From CAWGHZ01 sp963775315 (lineage in GTDB: Bacteria > Pseudomonadota > Alphaproteobacteria > MPNO01 > DASWLB01), in the NCBI GenBank assembly GCA_963775315.1, contig CAVZIN010000009.1:372001-436000 (forward strand): a stretch of 64,000 nt of DNA. Reading direction: 5' to 3'. Shown here in pieces: positions 7,155 through 15,002 of the stretch (its first letter is position 1; each line of letters opens with the position of its first letter). The notes beneath the pieces are model-generated. The model had not been told where the DNA came from. It did no database searches and worked only from the letters and a program-made list of their open reading frames with translations. The position numbers were made by a program, and so were the translations under genes.

Positions 7155-9062
7155 ATGGCGCTCGACATCGAGACCTTCTCGAACGCGACCGGCGGCAACG
7201 CGGCCTATAAGGCGCTCGCCCATCCCGCCGCGGCCGCTGCCGGCCGGGCGCTCGCCGCGCGCCTGAGGCGCGCGCGCCGCCTCGCCATCTATGATCCGCA
7301 CGGGCTCGCCGCCGGCTTCGCCGCTTTGTTCGACCTGCCGCGCGCGCGCGTCGCCGGCACCTACGTCCAGGACATCGCCGCCATCGGGCGCGAAATCCTG
7401 GGCATCCGCGCCCTGCCGGTCACCGACCTCGCCGGCTCGGGCGCCGATCTGGTGTTCGTCGCCGCATTCGATGCCGAGCGCGCGGCGCACCAGATCGCCC
7501 ATCTCCTGCCGGCGGGCGCGGAGGTCGCGACGCTCGACGAGATGCGCCTCGACAATGGCGTGCTGACGCGCGCCGACCGCTACCTCGACCCGCTCAACTT
7601 CGCCACCAACTTCGCCTTCTTCCGCGATGCGGAAGGGCGGCACACGCGCCTTGCCACCGCCAACTACTGGACGCGCTACGGCGCGACCAACGGTTTCCTG
7701 TGGTGCCTGCTGTTCGACGAGGCGGGCGGACAGCTCGCCGAATGGCGCGAGACGCTGAGCGACCCGGACGGCGCGATCGCCATCGATTCGCGCGAGGTGC
7801 GCGCCCGCTTCGGGCTCGGCGACTTCGCCGGCCAGCTCTTCGTGCACCGTGTCGGCGCCGCCGGCCACGACGTGGTGAAGTACGCGCTCGACACCTGGTC
7901 CGACGCGGGCGAGATTTCCTGCACCCATGACGCCAACGCCTGGCCCGCCGACCGCTACGCCGGCCTGCCGGCGCCGCACCCGGGCGAGCGCGTGGTGGTG
8001 TGGCTGCAGAATTCGCACCCGGCGCCGATCCCCGCCGGGTCGGTCGGGCTCAACGTCATGGGCGTCGACGAGATCGCCTGGCTCGACCGCGAGATCGCGC
8101 CCTTCGCGACCGTCGAGCTCGACACGCGCGCGCTGCTGCCGGATATCGATTGGCCGGCGCAGATCGAGCTCCGCGCCGGCCGGCACATGGTGCGCCCGCG
8201 CTACGAGATCGCGCGGCCGGACGGGGTGCGCCGCATCGCCCATGTCAATGTCGAGCGCGCCGACCTGAAGCCCGACCCGAAGATCGCCGAGCTCGGCAAT
8301 CTGCTGGGCAAGGGCTTCATCCTGCCCGCGCCCGTCCTGCCGCCCGAGCGGTGGGAATCGATCGCGCTGCCGACGCCAATGGCGACGACGCAGGCCGAGC
8401 TTCCCATTGCCTGCGCCCTGATCGACGCCTCGGGACGCGAGGTGGCGCGCCACCGCTTCGGCAGGCTCGCGCGCGGCCACCGCACGATGCTGTCCGCCGA
8501 CGCGCTGATCGAAGAGGCCGGCGGGCTACCCTCGGGCTACGGGCACATGGAGCTTCTGTACGACTTCACCGACGGCGGCGACGCCGACGGCTGGCTGCAC
8601 GGGCTGTTCCGCTACACCGACCGGGCGAGCGGACGCGCGGCCGAGACCAGCTTCGGCGCGCACGTGTTCAACACGGTGCTGACCTGGAAGTCGGAGCCGC
8701 AATCCTATTCGGGCCGCCCGCCCGGGCTGACCACGCGCCTCTTCCTCCGCCTCGGCGCGCCGCCCGCCGAGACGCTGTGCCATCTGATCTACCCGGCCTC
8801 GACGCCGTGGCGCGAGACATCGGAAACCGTGCTGATCCTGCACGCCGCGAACGGCAGCGAGATCGCGACGCGGCACCTCGCGATCCCCTGCGGCGGGTCG
8901 ATCCTGTGGCGCTATTCCGAGACGTTCGACGCCGCCGCGCGCCGGGCGGCGGGCGCCAACGCCTATGTCGTCGTGCGCGACACCACCTGCCGCCTGTTCG
9001 GCTATCACGGGCTCGAGGGCGCCAGCGGCGCCTTCTCGCTCGACCACATGTTCGGATACTGA
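7155..9062 (+). CDS. Large conserved-looking protein of unknown function upstream of trxB
   Basis: A 635-residue soluble protein without signal peptide or membrane segments. I do not recognise its family. Residues 45-130 (LAIYDPHGLAAGFAALFDL, GADLVFVAAFDAERAAHQI) look like an alternating beta/alpha region of the Rossmann type. The remainder is beta-rich and aromatic, with phrases such as VNVERADLKPDPKIAELGN and the closing SGAFSLDHMFGY. The ATG at 7155 has GGAG 11 bases upstream. One base separates its stop from the trxB start, so the two are almost certainly co-transcribed and perhaps translationally coupled, which hints at a redox or thiol-linked role. Confidence 0.75.
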   Translation: MALDIETFSNATGGNAAYKALAHPAAAAAGRALAARLRRARRLAIYDPHGLAAGFAALFDLPRARVAGTYVQDIAAIGREILGIRALPVTDLAGSGADLVFVAAFDAERAAHQIAHLLPAGAEVATLDEMRLDNGVLTRADRYLDPLNFATNFAFFRDAEGRHTRLATANYWTRYGATNGFLWCLLFDEAGGQLAEWRETLSDPDGAIAIDSREVRARFGLGDFAGQLFVHRVGAAGHDVVKYALDTWSDAGEISCTHDANAWPADRYAGLPAPHPGERVVVWLQNSHPAPIPAGSVGLNVMGVDEIAWLDREIAPFATVELDTRALLPDIDWPAQIELRAGRHMVRPRYEIARPDGVRRIAHVNVERADLKPDPKIAELGNLLGKGFILPAPVLPPERWESIALPTPMATTQAELPIACALIDASGREVARHRFGRLARGHRTMLSADALIEEAGGLPSGYGHMELLYDFTDGGDADGWLHGLFRYTDRASGRAAETSFGAHVFNTVLTWKSEPQSYSGRPPGLTTRLFLRLGAPPAETLCHLIYPASTPWRETSETVLILHAANGSEIATRHLAIPCGGSILWRYSETFDAAARRAAGANAYVVVRDTTCRLFGYHGLEGASGAFSLDHMFGY

Positions 9063-9063
9063 C

Positions 9064-10035
9064 ATGCCCGAGACACGCCATTCCAAGGTCCTGATCCTCG
9101 GCTCCGGCCCCGCCGGCTACACCGCCGCGATCTATGCGGCGCGCGCGAACCTGGCACCGACGCTGGTGACCGGGATGCAGCCGGGCGGCCAGATGTCGAT
9201 TACCACCGACGTCGAGAACTTCCCCGGCTTCGCCGACGTGATCCAGGGCCCGTGGCTGATGGAGCAGATGCGCGCCCAGGCCGAGCATGTCGGCACCGAC
9301 ATGATCAACGACCTGATCGTCGAGGTGGATCTCGCGCGCCGCCCGTTCCGCTGCCGAGGCGATTCCGGCGACACCTACACGTGCGACGCGCTGATCGTCG
9401 CGACCGGCGCCCAGGCACGCTGGCTCGGCCTTCCCAGCGAGAAGAAGTTCCAGGGCTTCGGCGTCTCGGCCTGCGCCACCTGCGACGGGTTCTTCTATCG
9501 CGGCAAGGAGGTCGCGGTCGTCGGCGGCGGCAACACGGCGGTCGAGGAGGCGCTCTACCTCACCAACCACGCGACGAAGGTGACGCTGATCCACCGCCGC
9601 GATTCGCTGCGCGCCGAGAAGATCATGCAGGACCGGCTGTTCCGGAACCCGAAGGTCGCGGTCGTCTGGGATTCGGTGGTCCACGAGGTCACCGGCACCG
9701 ACGCCCCGCCCGGCGTGACCGGCCTCGTGCTTCGCAACGTCAAGACCGGTGCCACGACCCCGCTCAAGGTCGACGGGATGTTCGTCGCCATCGGCCACGT
9801 GCCGGCGACCGAACTGTTCAAGGGCAAGCTCGAGATGGATGCCGAGGGCTACATCGTCACCCGTCCCGATTCGACCGCGACGGACGTCACGGGCGTGTTC
9901 GCGGCGGGCGACGTGCAGGACAAGACCTTCCGACAGGCGGTCACCGCCGCCGGCACCGGCTGCATGGCCGCGCTGGAGGCCGAGCGGTTCCTGGCCGGCG
10001 CGGGAGCGGAGAGCATTCCGGCGGCAAGCTGGTAG
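9064..10035 (+). CDS. trxB: Thioredoxin-disulfide reductase
   Basis: A 323-residue cytoplasmic flavoenzyme. The FAD-binding GSGPAG lies at residues 13-18, the redox-active CATC at residues 137-140, the NADPH-binding GGGNTAVEEA follows, and the C-terminal FAD motif GVFAAGDVQD is present. Length and domain order match low-molecular-weight TrxB. It reduces thioredoxin with NADPH. The start lies one base after the preceding stop, and a LysR gene follows 25 bases downstream. Confidence 0.95.
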   Translation: MPETRHSKVLILGSGPAGYTAAIYAARANLAPTLVTGMQPGGQMSITTDVENFPGFADVIQGPWLMEQMRAQAEHVGTDMINDLIVEVDLARRPFRCRGDSGDTYTCDALIVATGAQARWLGLPSEKKFQGFGVSACATCDGFFYRGKEVAVVGGGNTAVEEALYLTNHATKVTLIHRRDSLRAEKIMQDRLFRNPKVAVVWDSVVHEVTGTDAPPGVTGLVLRNVKTGATTPLKVDGMFVAIGHVPATELFKGKLEMDAEGYIVTRPDSTATDVTGVFAAGDVQDKTFRQAVTAAGTGCMAALEAERFLAGAGAESIPAASW

Positions 10036-10060
10036 CGCGCGGCTGGGGGAGGGGCGCGCC

Positions 10061-10954
10061 ATGATGGACTGGGACAAGCTGCGCGTCTTCCACGCCGTCG
10101 CGCAGGCGGGCAGCTTCACCCATGCCGGTGAGGCGCTGGGCCTGTCGCCGTCCTCGATCAGCCGCCAGATCGCCGCGCTGGAGGAAGGGCTCGCGGTTTC
10201 GCTCTTCCACCGCCACGCGCGCGGGCTGCAGCTCACCGAACAGGGCGAGACGCTCTACGAGGTGGCGAAGGACGTGTTCTCGCGCCTCGCCATGGCCGAG
10301 ACGCTGGTGAGCGAGGCGCGCGACAAGCCGTCCGGCTCGCTCCGCATCACAACGCCCGTCGGGTTCGGCTCGACCTGGCTCACCGAGCGGCTGGGCGAGT
10401 TCATCGACCGCTATCCTGACATCCAGCTGTCCATCGTGGTTTCGGAGGACGAGCTCGACGTCTCGATGCGCGAGGCCGACGTCGCCGTCCGCATCGGCAA
10501 GCCGACCCAGCCGGACCTGGTGCAGCGCAAGCTCCTGACCATGAGCCACGCGGTGTACGCCTCGCCCTCCTACCTGCACGAGTACGGCACGCCGCTGACC
10601 TACCGCGACCTCGACAACCACCGGTTGTTGGCGTTCGACGAGACGCAGCACCCGCCCTTCTCGCAGATCAATTGGCTGCTGGAGGCCGGCCGGCGCGACG
10701 GCACGCGGCGCAAGCCGGTGCTCCGCGTCAACAACGTCTACGGCATTTTCCGCGCCGCCGCCGCGGGGCTCGGCATCGCCTCGCTGCCGGAATACATGGG
10801 CCGGGCGACGCGCGATCTGGTGCCGATCATGCCGGAGGCCGAGGGGCCGAGCTACGACCTCTACCTCGTCTACCCGGAAGAATTGCGAAACTCGAAGCGC
10901 ATCGGCGTGTTTCGCGACTTCATCGTCCGCAAGATCGGCGAGATGAGGCTTTAA
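10061..10954 (+). CDS. LysR-family transcriptional regulator
   Basis: A 297-residue protein. The N-terminal winged helix-turn-helix (residues 3-62) carries FHAVAQAGSFTHAGEALGLS and SISRQIAALEEGL; a periplasmic-binding-protein-like effector domain follows from about residue 92. A GGGGGAGGGG ribosome site precedes tandem ATGs at 10061 and 10064. It probably belongs to the trxB transcript. A LysR gene after trxB is conserved in alphaproteobacteria; its target is unknown. Confidence 0.92.
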   Translation: MMDWDKLRVFHAVAQAGSFTHAGEALGLSPSSISRQIAALEEGLAVSLFHRHARGLQLTEQGETLYEVAKDVFSRLAMAETLVSEARDKPSGSLRITTPVGFGSTWLTERLGEFIDRYPDIQLSIVVSEDELDVSMREADVAVRIGKPTQPDLVQRKLLTMSHAVYASPSYLHEYGTPLTYRDLDNHRLLAFDETQHPPFSQINWLLEAGRRDGTRRKPVLRVNNVYGIFRAAAAGLGIASLPEYMGRATRDLVPIMPEAEGPSYDLYLVYPEELRNSKRIGVFRDFIVRKIGEMRL

Positions 10955-11044
10955 GTCACTGATTCGTCACAAGTTTCCACCATGCAAAAATGCAAGCCGG
11001 ACTTGTGGTCTTAGCACTGGCGCGGGCCCCTTCTAGAACATATC

Positions 11045-11255
11045 TAACCCCTCAGAGAGATTGCTGCGGCGCAAAACTTCGGTCGCAGCCGGTTTGTTCG
11101 AGTTTGGTTCCGCGTTCGTGCCCAGGCCTTGGCCGACGGCGCGGGACCGCACGGTTCGGGTGCAATGCCCGAAGAGGGGTCTTCGGACCCTACGTCTCCC
11201 AGACGTGAAGCCTCCCTGTTACACTCGGCCCCGGGCATGTCCCGGGGCCATTTTT
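11045..11255 (+). ncRNA. Structured non-coding RNA ending in a strong terminator (class unassigned)
   Basis: The 343-base gap between the LysR and protease genes has no credible coding frame but several local hairpins. These are gctgcg/cgcagc near 11063-11088, ttcggg/cccgaa near 11155-11174, ggggtc-ttcg-gaccct near 11176-11191, acgtct-ccc-agacgt near 11192-11206, and a 9-bp GC stem with T5 at 11227-11255. This is the layout of a stable small RNA. The 5' end is approximate. A 6S RNA is conceivable by size, but I do not see the long rod with a central bubble. It lacks the SRP RNA GGAAGGAAGCAGCC core. Confidence 0.5.
11227..11255 (+). terminator. Intrinsic terminator of the small RNA
   Basis: ggccccggg at 11227-11235 pairs with cccggggcc at 11241-11249, then ATTTTT. 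It lies 43 bases before the protease start, so that gene probably has a separate promoter or depends on read-through. Confidence 0.85.
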
Positions 11256-11297
11256 CTGTGCGCCGGAGGAGATGCGTCTGGGGGAAGCCATCGACTG

Positions 11298-12137
11298 ATG
11301 CGGCGCGCCGTCCTTGCGATGCTTGCCGGCCTGATGGGGCTCGGTGCCTTCGGCGCGCCCGCGCCGGCGGCGGACCGACCTGCCCGTGCTGCGCCAATGC
11401 CGCCGCCGATCCTTCCCGGCATCGGCAGCCACGACCCGCGCACCCGCGTTCCGATGGGCGCCCTGCCGTGGCGCGCCATCGGCAAAATCCGCGCCAACGC
11501 GCTCAGCCTCTATGCCTCCTGCACCGGCACGCTCGTCGCCCCGTCCCTTGTGTTGACCGCCGCGCACTGCCTCTACAATCCGCGGACCCGGCACTTCTTC
11601 GCCGCACACAGCGTGCATTTCCTGCTCGGGCTGGAAGGCGGGCACTATGCCGGCCATGCCGTCGCACGTCGCTTCGTGATCGGGCCGGGATTCCAGGCAC
11701 CGCGGCGGAGGGGCCCGCCACAGGGCAACGACTGGGCCGTTCTGGTGCTCGCAAGCCCGCTCGGCCATGCGGGCAATATGCTGCCCATCGCCGCCCTGCG
11801 CCCGGCGATCGGGAGCCGCGTGATGCTCGGCGGCTACAACCGAGACCACCCGCTGGTCCTGCTCGCCGATACCGGCTGCCGCATCATCGAGCGGGTGAAG
11901 GACAAGGCCGGGCGCGAGATGCTGCGTCACGACTGCGCCGCGACCAGCGGGGCAAGCGGTGCGCCGCTGCTCGTCGAGCGCGATGGGCACTGGGTCGTCG
12001 GCGCCATCCATCTGGCGGCCGAGCTCGGTGCGGCGAGCGGCGTGGCCGGGATGCTCGACGAGGCGCGCCGCATGATCGACGAGCTGCGCGCCCACGACGC
12101 GCCGGCGCTGGCCCGGACGGCATCCCCGGCCGACTGA
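11298..12137 (+). CDS. Secreted trypsin-like serine protease
   Basis: A 279-residue protein. Residues 1-25 form a signal peptide (basic start, hydrophobic core, cleavage near APAADR). The chymotrypsin-fold triad is His90 in LTAAHC, Asp145 in GNDWAVLVL and Ser220 in ATSGASGAPLL. Cysteines 75 and 91 flank the first active-site loop as in trypsins. It probably acts in the periplasm or outside. Its substrate is unknown, and no propeptide or PDZ domain is seen, so it is not a DegP type. Confidence 0.88.
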   Translation: MRRAVLAMLAGLMGLGAFGAPAPAADRPARAAPMPPPILPGIGSHDPRTRVPMGALPWRAIGKIRANALSLYASCTGTLVAPSLVLTAAHCLYNPRTRHFFAAHSVHFLLGLEGGHYAGHAVARRFVIGPGFQAPRRRGPPQGNDWAVLVLASPLGHAGNMLPIAALRPAIGSRVMLGGYNRDHPLVLLADTGCRIIERVKDKAGREMLRHDCAATSGASGAPLLVERDGHWVVGAIHLAAELGAASGVAGMLDEARRMIDELRAHDAPALARTASPAD

Positions 12138-12154
12138 GGAGCCGCGCGAGGCTG

Positions 12155-13087
12155 CTACAGGCCGAGGGCCGATCGGGTGGCCGGGCCGACGACGCCGTCC
12201 GCCACCAGCCCGCGGCTCCGCTGGAACAATTCGACCGCCACCTCGGTGGCCGGACCGAACACCCCGTCCACCTCGGCGGCGAACCCCGCCTTGGCGAGCG
12301 CCGCCTGGACGGCGCGCACATCCTCGCCCTGCAGATAGGGCAGGTCGCGCCGCAGCGTACGTTCCTCGGCGAGCTGGGCGGAGACGCGGATCGGCGGCGG
12401 CGTGGCCAGCACGTCGGCGTCGAGGCGCACGCCCCGCACGGTGAGGGGCAGGTCGAGGCTCCAGGCGCCCGCATCGACAAGCGCCTGCAGCGCGTCCATG
12501 CGGTAGACGGTCTTGCGCAGGAGCTCGTTCGCGCTGCCCGCGAGCCAAGCGCGGCGGGTGGCGATGTAGCCCGCGACCCAGCGCGGCTCGCCGCACGCCT
12601 CGGCGGTGCCGACCGCCCCGGTCGTGCGGTCGCGCACCCGGTCCCACGAGCCGTGGATCTTGCTGTCATAGACCGTCGCAATGCCGAGCGCGGTGGCGAG
12701 CCCCGCCGAGGCCGCGGCGTCGACCGCCGGCGTCCAGTAGATGCGGTCGAAGAAGGCGTCCTGTTCCGCCTCCATCACCGGGTCGTCGCCCGCCTCGCGC
12801 AGCAGCAGGCGCAGCTCCGCGTCGGTATTGAGCTCGGCGCTGCGCCGCGCCAGGCGCGGCAGATAGGCCGCCAGCGCCCCGGCATAAAGCGCGCCCGGCG
12901 CATCGCAATACGCCTTGACCAGGAGCGCGAGATTGCCGCTCGCCAGCGTCGTCTGCGAGCGCCTATAGGTCAGCTGGCCCGCATCCTGTGGGTGGTAGGT
13001 CACCGAGCCGTACACGCCGCGCGCGCGGCCGGTCTCGAAGATGTTGACCAGCGCCTGGCAGGTCCGCTTCTGAAGGTCGGTCAGCAT
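12155..13087 (-). CDS. GH46-type chitosanase with C-terminal peptidoglycan-binding domain
   Basis: A 310-residue protein. Residues 1-235 match the glycoside hydrolase 46 pattern (VNIFETGRARGVYGSVTY, then LTYRRSQTTLASGNLALL); Glu18 and Asp35 are the likely catalytic pair by position. Residues 245-310 are a PG_binding_1 module (GEDVRAVQAALAKAGF ... VDGVFGPATEVAVELFQ). The module suggests wall or polymer anchoring. No signal peptide is apparent at this start, so export would need another route. It is convergent with the protease, 17 bases apart. Confidence 0.8.
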   Translation of the reverse strand: MLTDLQKRTCQALVNIFETGRARGVYGSVTYHPQDAGQLTYRRSQTTLASGNLALLVKAYCDAPGALYAGALAAYLPRLARRSAELNTDAELRLLLREAGDDPVMEAEQDAFFDRIYWTPAVDAAASAGLATALGIATVYDSKIHGSWDRVRDRTTGAVGTAEACGEPRWVAGYIATRRAWLAGSANELLRKTVYRMDALQALVDAGAWSLDLPLTVRGVRLDADVLATPPPIRVSAQLAEERTLRRDLPYLQGEDVRAVQAALAKAGFAAEVDGVFGPATEVAVELFQRSRGLVADGVVGPATRSALGL

Positions 13088-13114
13088 CGGTCCGGAAAAT
13101 AATCGCCGCCCAGC

Positions 13115-14212
13115 CTATGCGACCGGCTGGAACCGGCGGGCGGTGCGGGTGGTGAGGCCCGGCCGGCCGGTGCGGCGCGACTGGTCGATCAGCGATTGCA
13201 CGTGCTGTTCGGCCGTACGCGGCTCGTAGAGCGGCGGGTTGCCCGGCCCTTCGCAGGTCGCGAGGCATTCCACCACCGTGGTGCCCTGCGGATAGACGAA
13301 GAAGGGCGAGGAGATGCGCGCCGCGTCCGACACGTTGAGCGCGCGGTGCAGGCTCGGCAGGTAGAGGTCGTTGGTCCAGATGGCGAACAAATCGCCGATA
13401 TTGACCACGAACGTGCCCGGCACCGGCGGCACGTCGATCCAATTCCCCGCCGCGTTCCGCACCTGGAGCCCGCCGAGCGAATCCTGCGACAGCAGGGTAA
13501 ACGAGCCGTAATCGGAATGAGGCGAGATCGACCATTGCGTCGGCGCGCGGCGGCCGCGGAACGGCGGGTACCAGTTGAAGACGAAGGAGCAGCCGAGGAA
13601 GCGGTGCATCTCGTCGAAATGGTCTTCCGGCAGGTCGAGCGACAGGGCGAAGGCGCGCACCAGAAGTTGCGAAATGCGCGTCCGCTTGCGGATCTGCTCC
13701 TGCATGAAGGCGCGAAAGCCGGGAAGGTCCGCCTCGTCCGGCCATTTGGTGTGCCCGGCGCCCATGCGGCCCGCCTCCGGCTCGCCCGGCATGACTTCGC
13801 GCATCATGTTGTAGACCTCCTTGAGGTCGGTCGCTGGGTCCGGGGTCGGGTTGTCGCCGCCGATGCGCATGATGCCGAGGCGCGAGCCCGGCTCCTTGTA
13901 CATCTTCGCCTTGCGGTCGGGCGCGAGCTCGAACAGGGCGAGGGCGCGGGCGTGCAATTCGTCCATCTCGGCGGCGGTCACGCCGTGGTTCGCCAGGTAG
14001 AAGAAGCCGATGTCGATGCAGGCGCGGCGCAGATCGCGCGCGACCGCCTTCCGCGCCCCCGGCGTCGAGGGCGCCACGAAGGGGGTGAAATCGATCACCG
14101 GGATCGCGTCGAGCGCCGCGCGCTCGATGCCGAGCCGGGCGTCGTTCTGCTGGAATCGGTCGTCGAACTCGGCGAACATTGCCGTCTCGGAATCCTTGAC
14201 CAGCTCGACCAT
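13115..14212 (-). CDS. 2-oxoglutarate/Fe(II) oxygenase, isopenicillin-N-synthase family
   Basis: A 365-residue cytosolic enzyme. The N-terminal DIOX_N region (IPVIDFTPFVAPST, FFYLANHGV) is followed by the double-stranded beta-helix core. Iron ligands are His232 and Asp234 in SPHSDYG and His289 in LHRALN; Arg299 in the R-x-S motif would bind the 2-oxoglutarate carboxylate. The start at 14212 has GGAGGAG upstream. Homologues oxidise small molecules such as gibberellin-like or amino-acid substrates; the actual substrate cannot be inferred. Confidence 0.87.
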   Translation of the reverse strand: MVELVKDSETAMFAEFDDRFQQNDARLGIERAALDAIPVIDFTPFVAPSTPGARKAVARDLRRACIDIGFFYLANHGVTAAEMDELHARALALFELAPDRKAKMYKEPGSRLGIMRIGGDNPTPDPATDLKEVYNMMREVMPGEPEAGRMGAGHTKWPDEADLPGFRAFMQEQIRKRTRISQLLVRAFALSLDLPEDHFDEMHRFLGCSFVFNWYPPFRGRRAPTQWSISPHSDYGSFTLLSQDSLGGLQVRNAAGNWIDVPPVPGTFVVNIGDLFAIWTNDLYLPSLHRALNVSDAARISSPFFVYPQGTTVVECLATCEGPGNPPLYEPRTAEQHVQSLIDQSRRTGRPGLTTRTARRFQPVA

Positions 14213-14311
14213 ATCGCCGCTCCTCCGCCGCCTCGGCGGAACGCTAGGAGCTATGGCGCGCGCCGTCAATCGAGCGAAGGGGCGGGGCAGCCAGCGCCCG
14301 CCGCCCTCGCG

Positions 14312-14827
14312 CTATGCGGTCCCGGCGGTCTGCAGGGCCTCGACCAGCTTGCCGTTGGCGGCGCCGAGCACGTAGTCGATCCGCGCGCCGTCGGCGCTGA
14401 GCGGCAGCAAGGTCGCGCGGAACAGCAGCGTCCGCCGGTCGAAGCGCGCGATCTGCTCCTCGACCACGACCGGCAGGCGCTCGCGCAACACCTCGGCATA
14501 GTTGGCGAGGGCCCTTTCCAGCAGCGCCGAGGTCCAGTCGGTTTCGCCCGACAGGAACACGCCCGAATGACGCGACAGCTCACGCCCCAGATAGCGGAAA
14601 TAGGGGAAGGTGGGCGACTGCTCGACGTCGAGCAGGAAGCACCACGGCCAGAGCTCGGCGATCTCCGCCGGCACGATGTCGGCGAGCGCCGGAAACTCGC
14701 GCCCGGCTCTCTTGCTGTCCCAATACTTCTTGAGCGTGAGCGCGAGACGGCGCTCGCCGGCAGAGGCCGCGGGCGCCACGTCCCTGCGGCGCGCCGGCCA
14801 AAGCGGAAAGATTTCGGCGAGGGTCAT
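14312..14827 (-). CDS. PAS-domain protein of the alphaproteobacterial PAS_5 type
   Basis: A 171-residue single-domain protein. ALTLKKYWDSKRAGREFPAL near residue 30, then LWPWCFLLDVE and the FPYFRYLGREL stretch, are typical of the PAS_5 family, found almost only in alphaproteobacteria and usually without an output domain. The role is probably sensory or protein-protein contact; no ligand is known. It is divergent from the HpaB-type gene across a 175-base gap with two palindromes. Confidence 0.8.
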   Translation of the reverse strand: MTLAEIFPLWPARRRDVAPAASAGERRLALTLKKYWDSKRAGREFPALADIVPAEIAELWPWCFLLDVEQSPTFPYFRYLGRELSRHSGVFLSGETDWTSALLERALANYAEVLRERLPVVVEEQIARFDRRTLLFRATLLPLSADGARIDYVLGAANGKLVEALQTAGTA

Positions 14828-14913
14828 GTCCTTGCTCTCATTTTGCGCCGGCGGAGCCGGCAGGAAGCGGGCCGAAGGCTAGGGGCCGCAGCGTTACCCG
14901 CTACTTAATCGCC

Positions 14914-14946
14914 GCAGACTATCGTCTGCAATTCGAGGCAATTGCC
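14914..14946. promoter_or_regulatory. Two adjacent palindromes between the PAS and hydroxylase genes
   Basis: GCAGAC-tatc-GTCTGC (14914-14929) is a perfect 6-bp inverted repeat, and GGCAATTGCC (14937-14946) is a perfect 10-bp palindrome. They lie 57-89 bases before the hydroxylase start, where a dimeric repressor of the MarR or TetR type could act on either divergent gene. No regulator gene is adjacent. Confidence 0.45.
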
Positions 14947-15002
14947 CTGTATAACGGCGGCGCGCGCCGCGCGCGCGGCCATGGTGAGCGGAGGACAAGA
15001 AC

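Noticed and set aside
11045..11255. SRP RNA or tmRNA
   Set aside because: The GGAAGGAAGCAGCC core of SRP RNA and the tRNA-like CCA end of tmRNA are absent.
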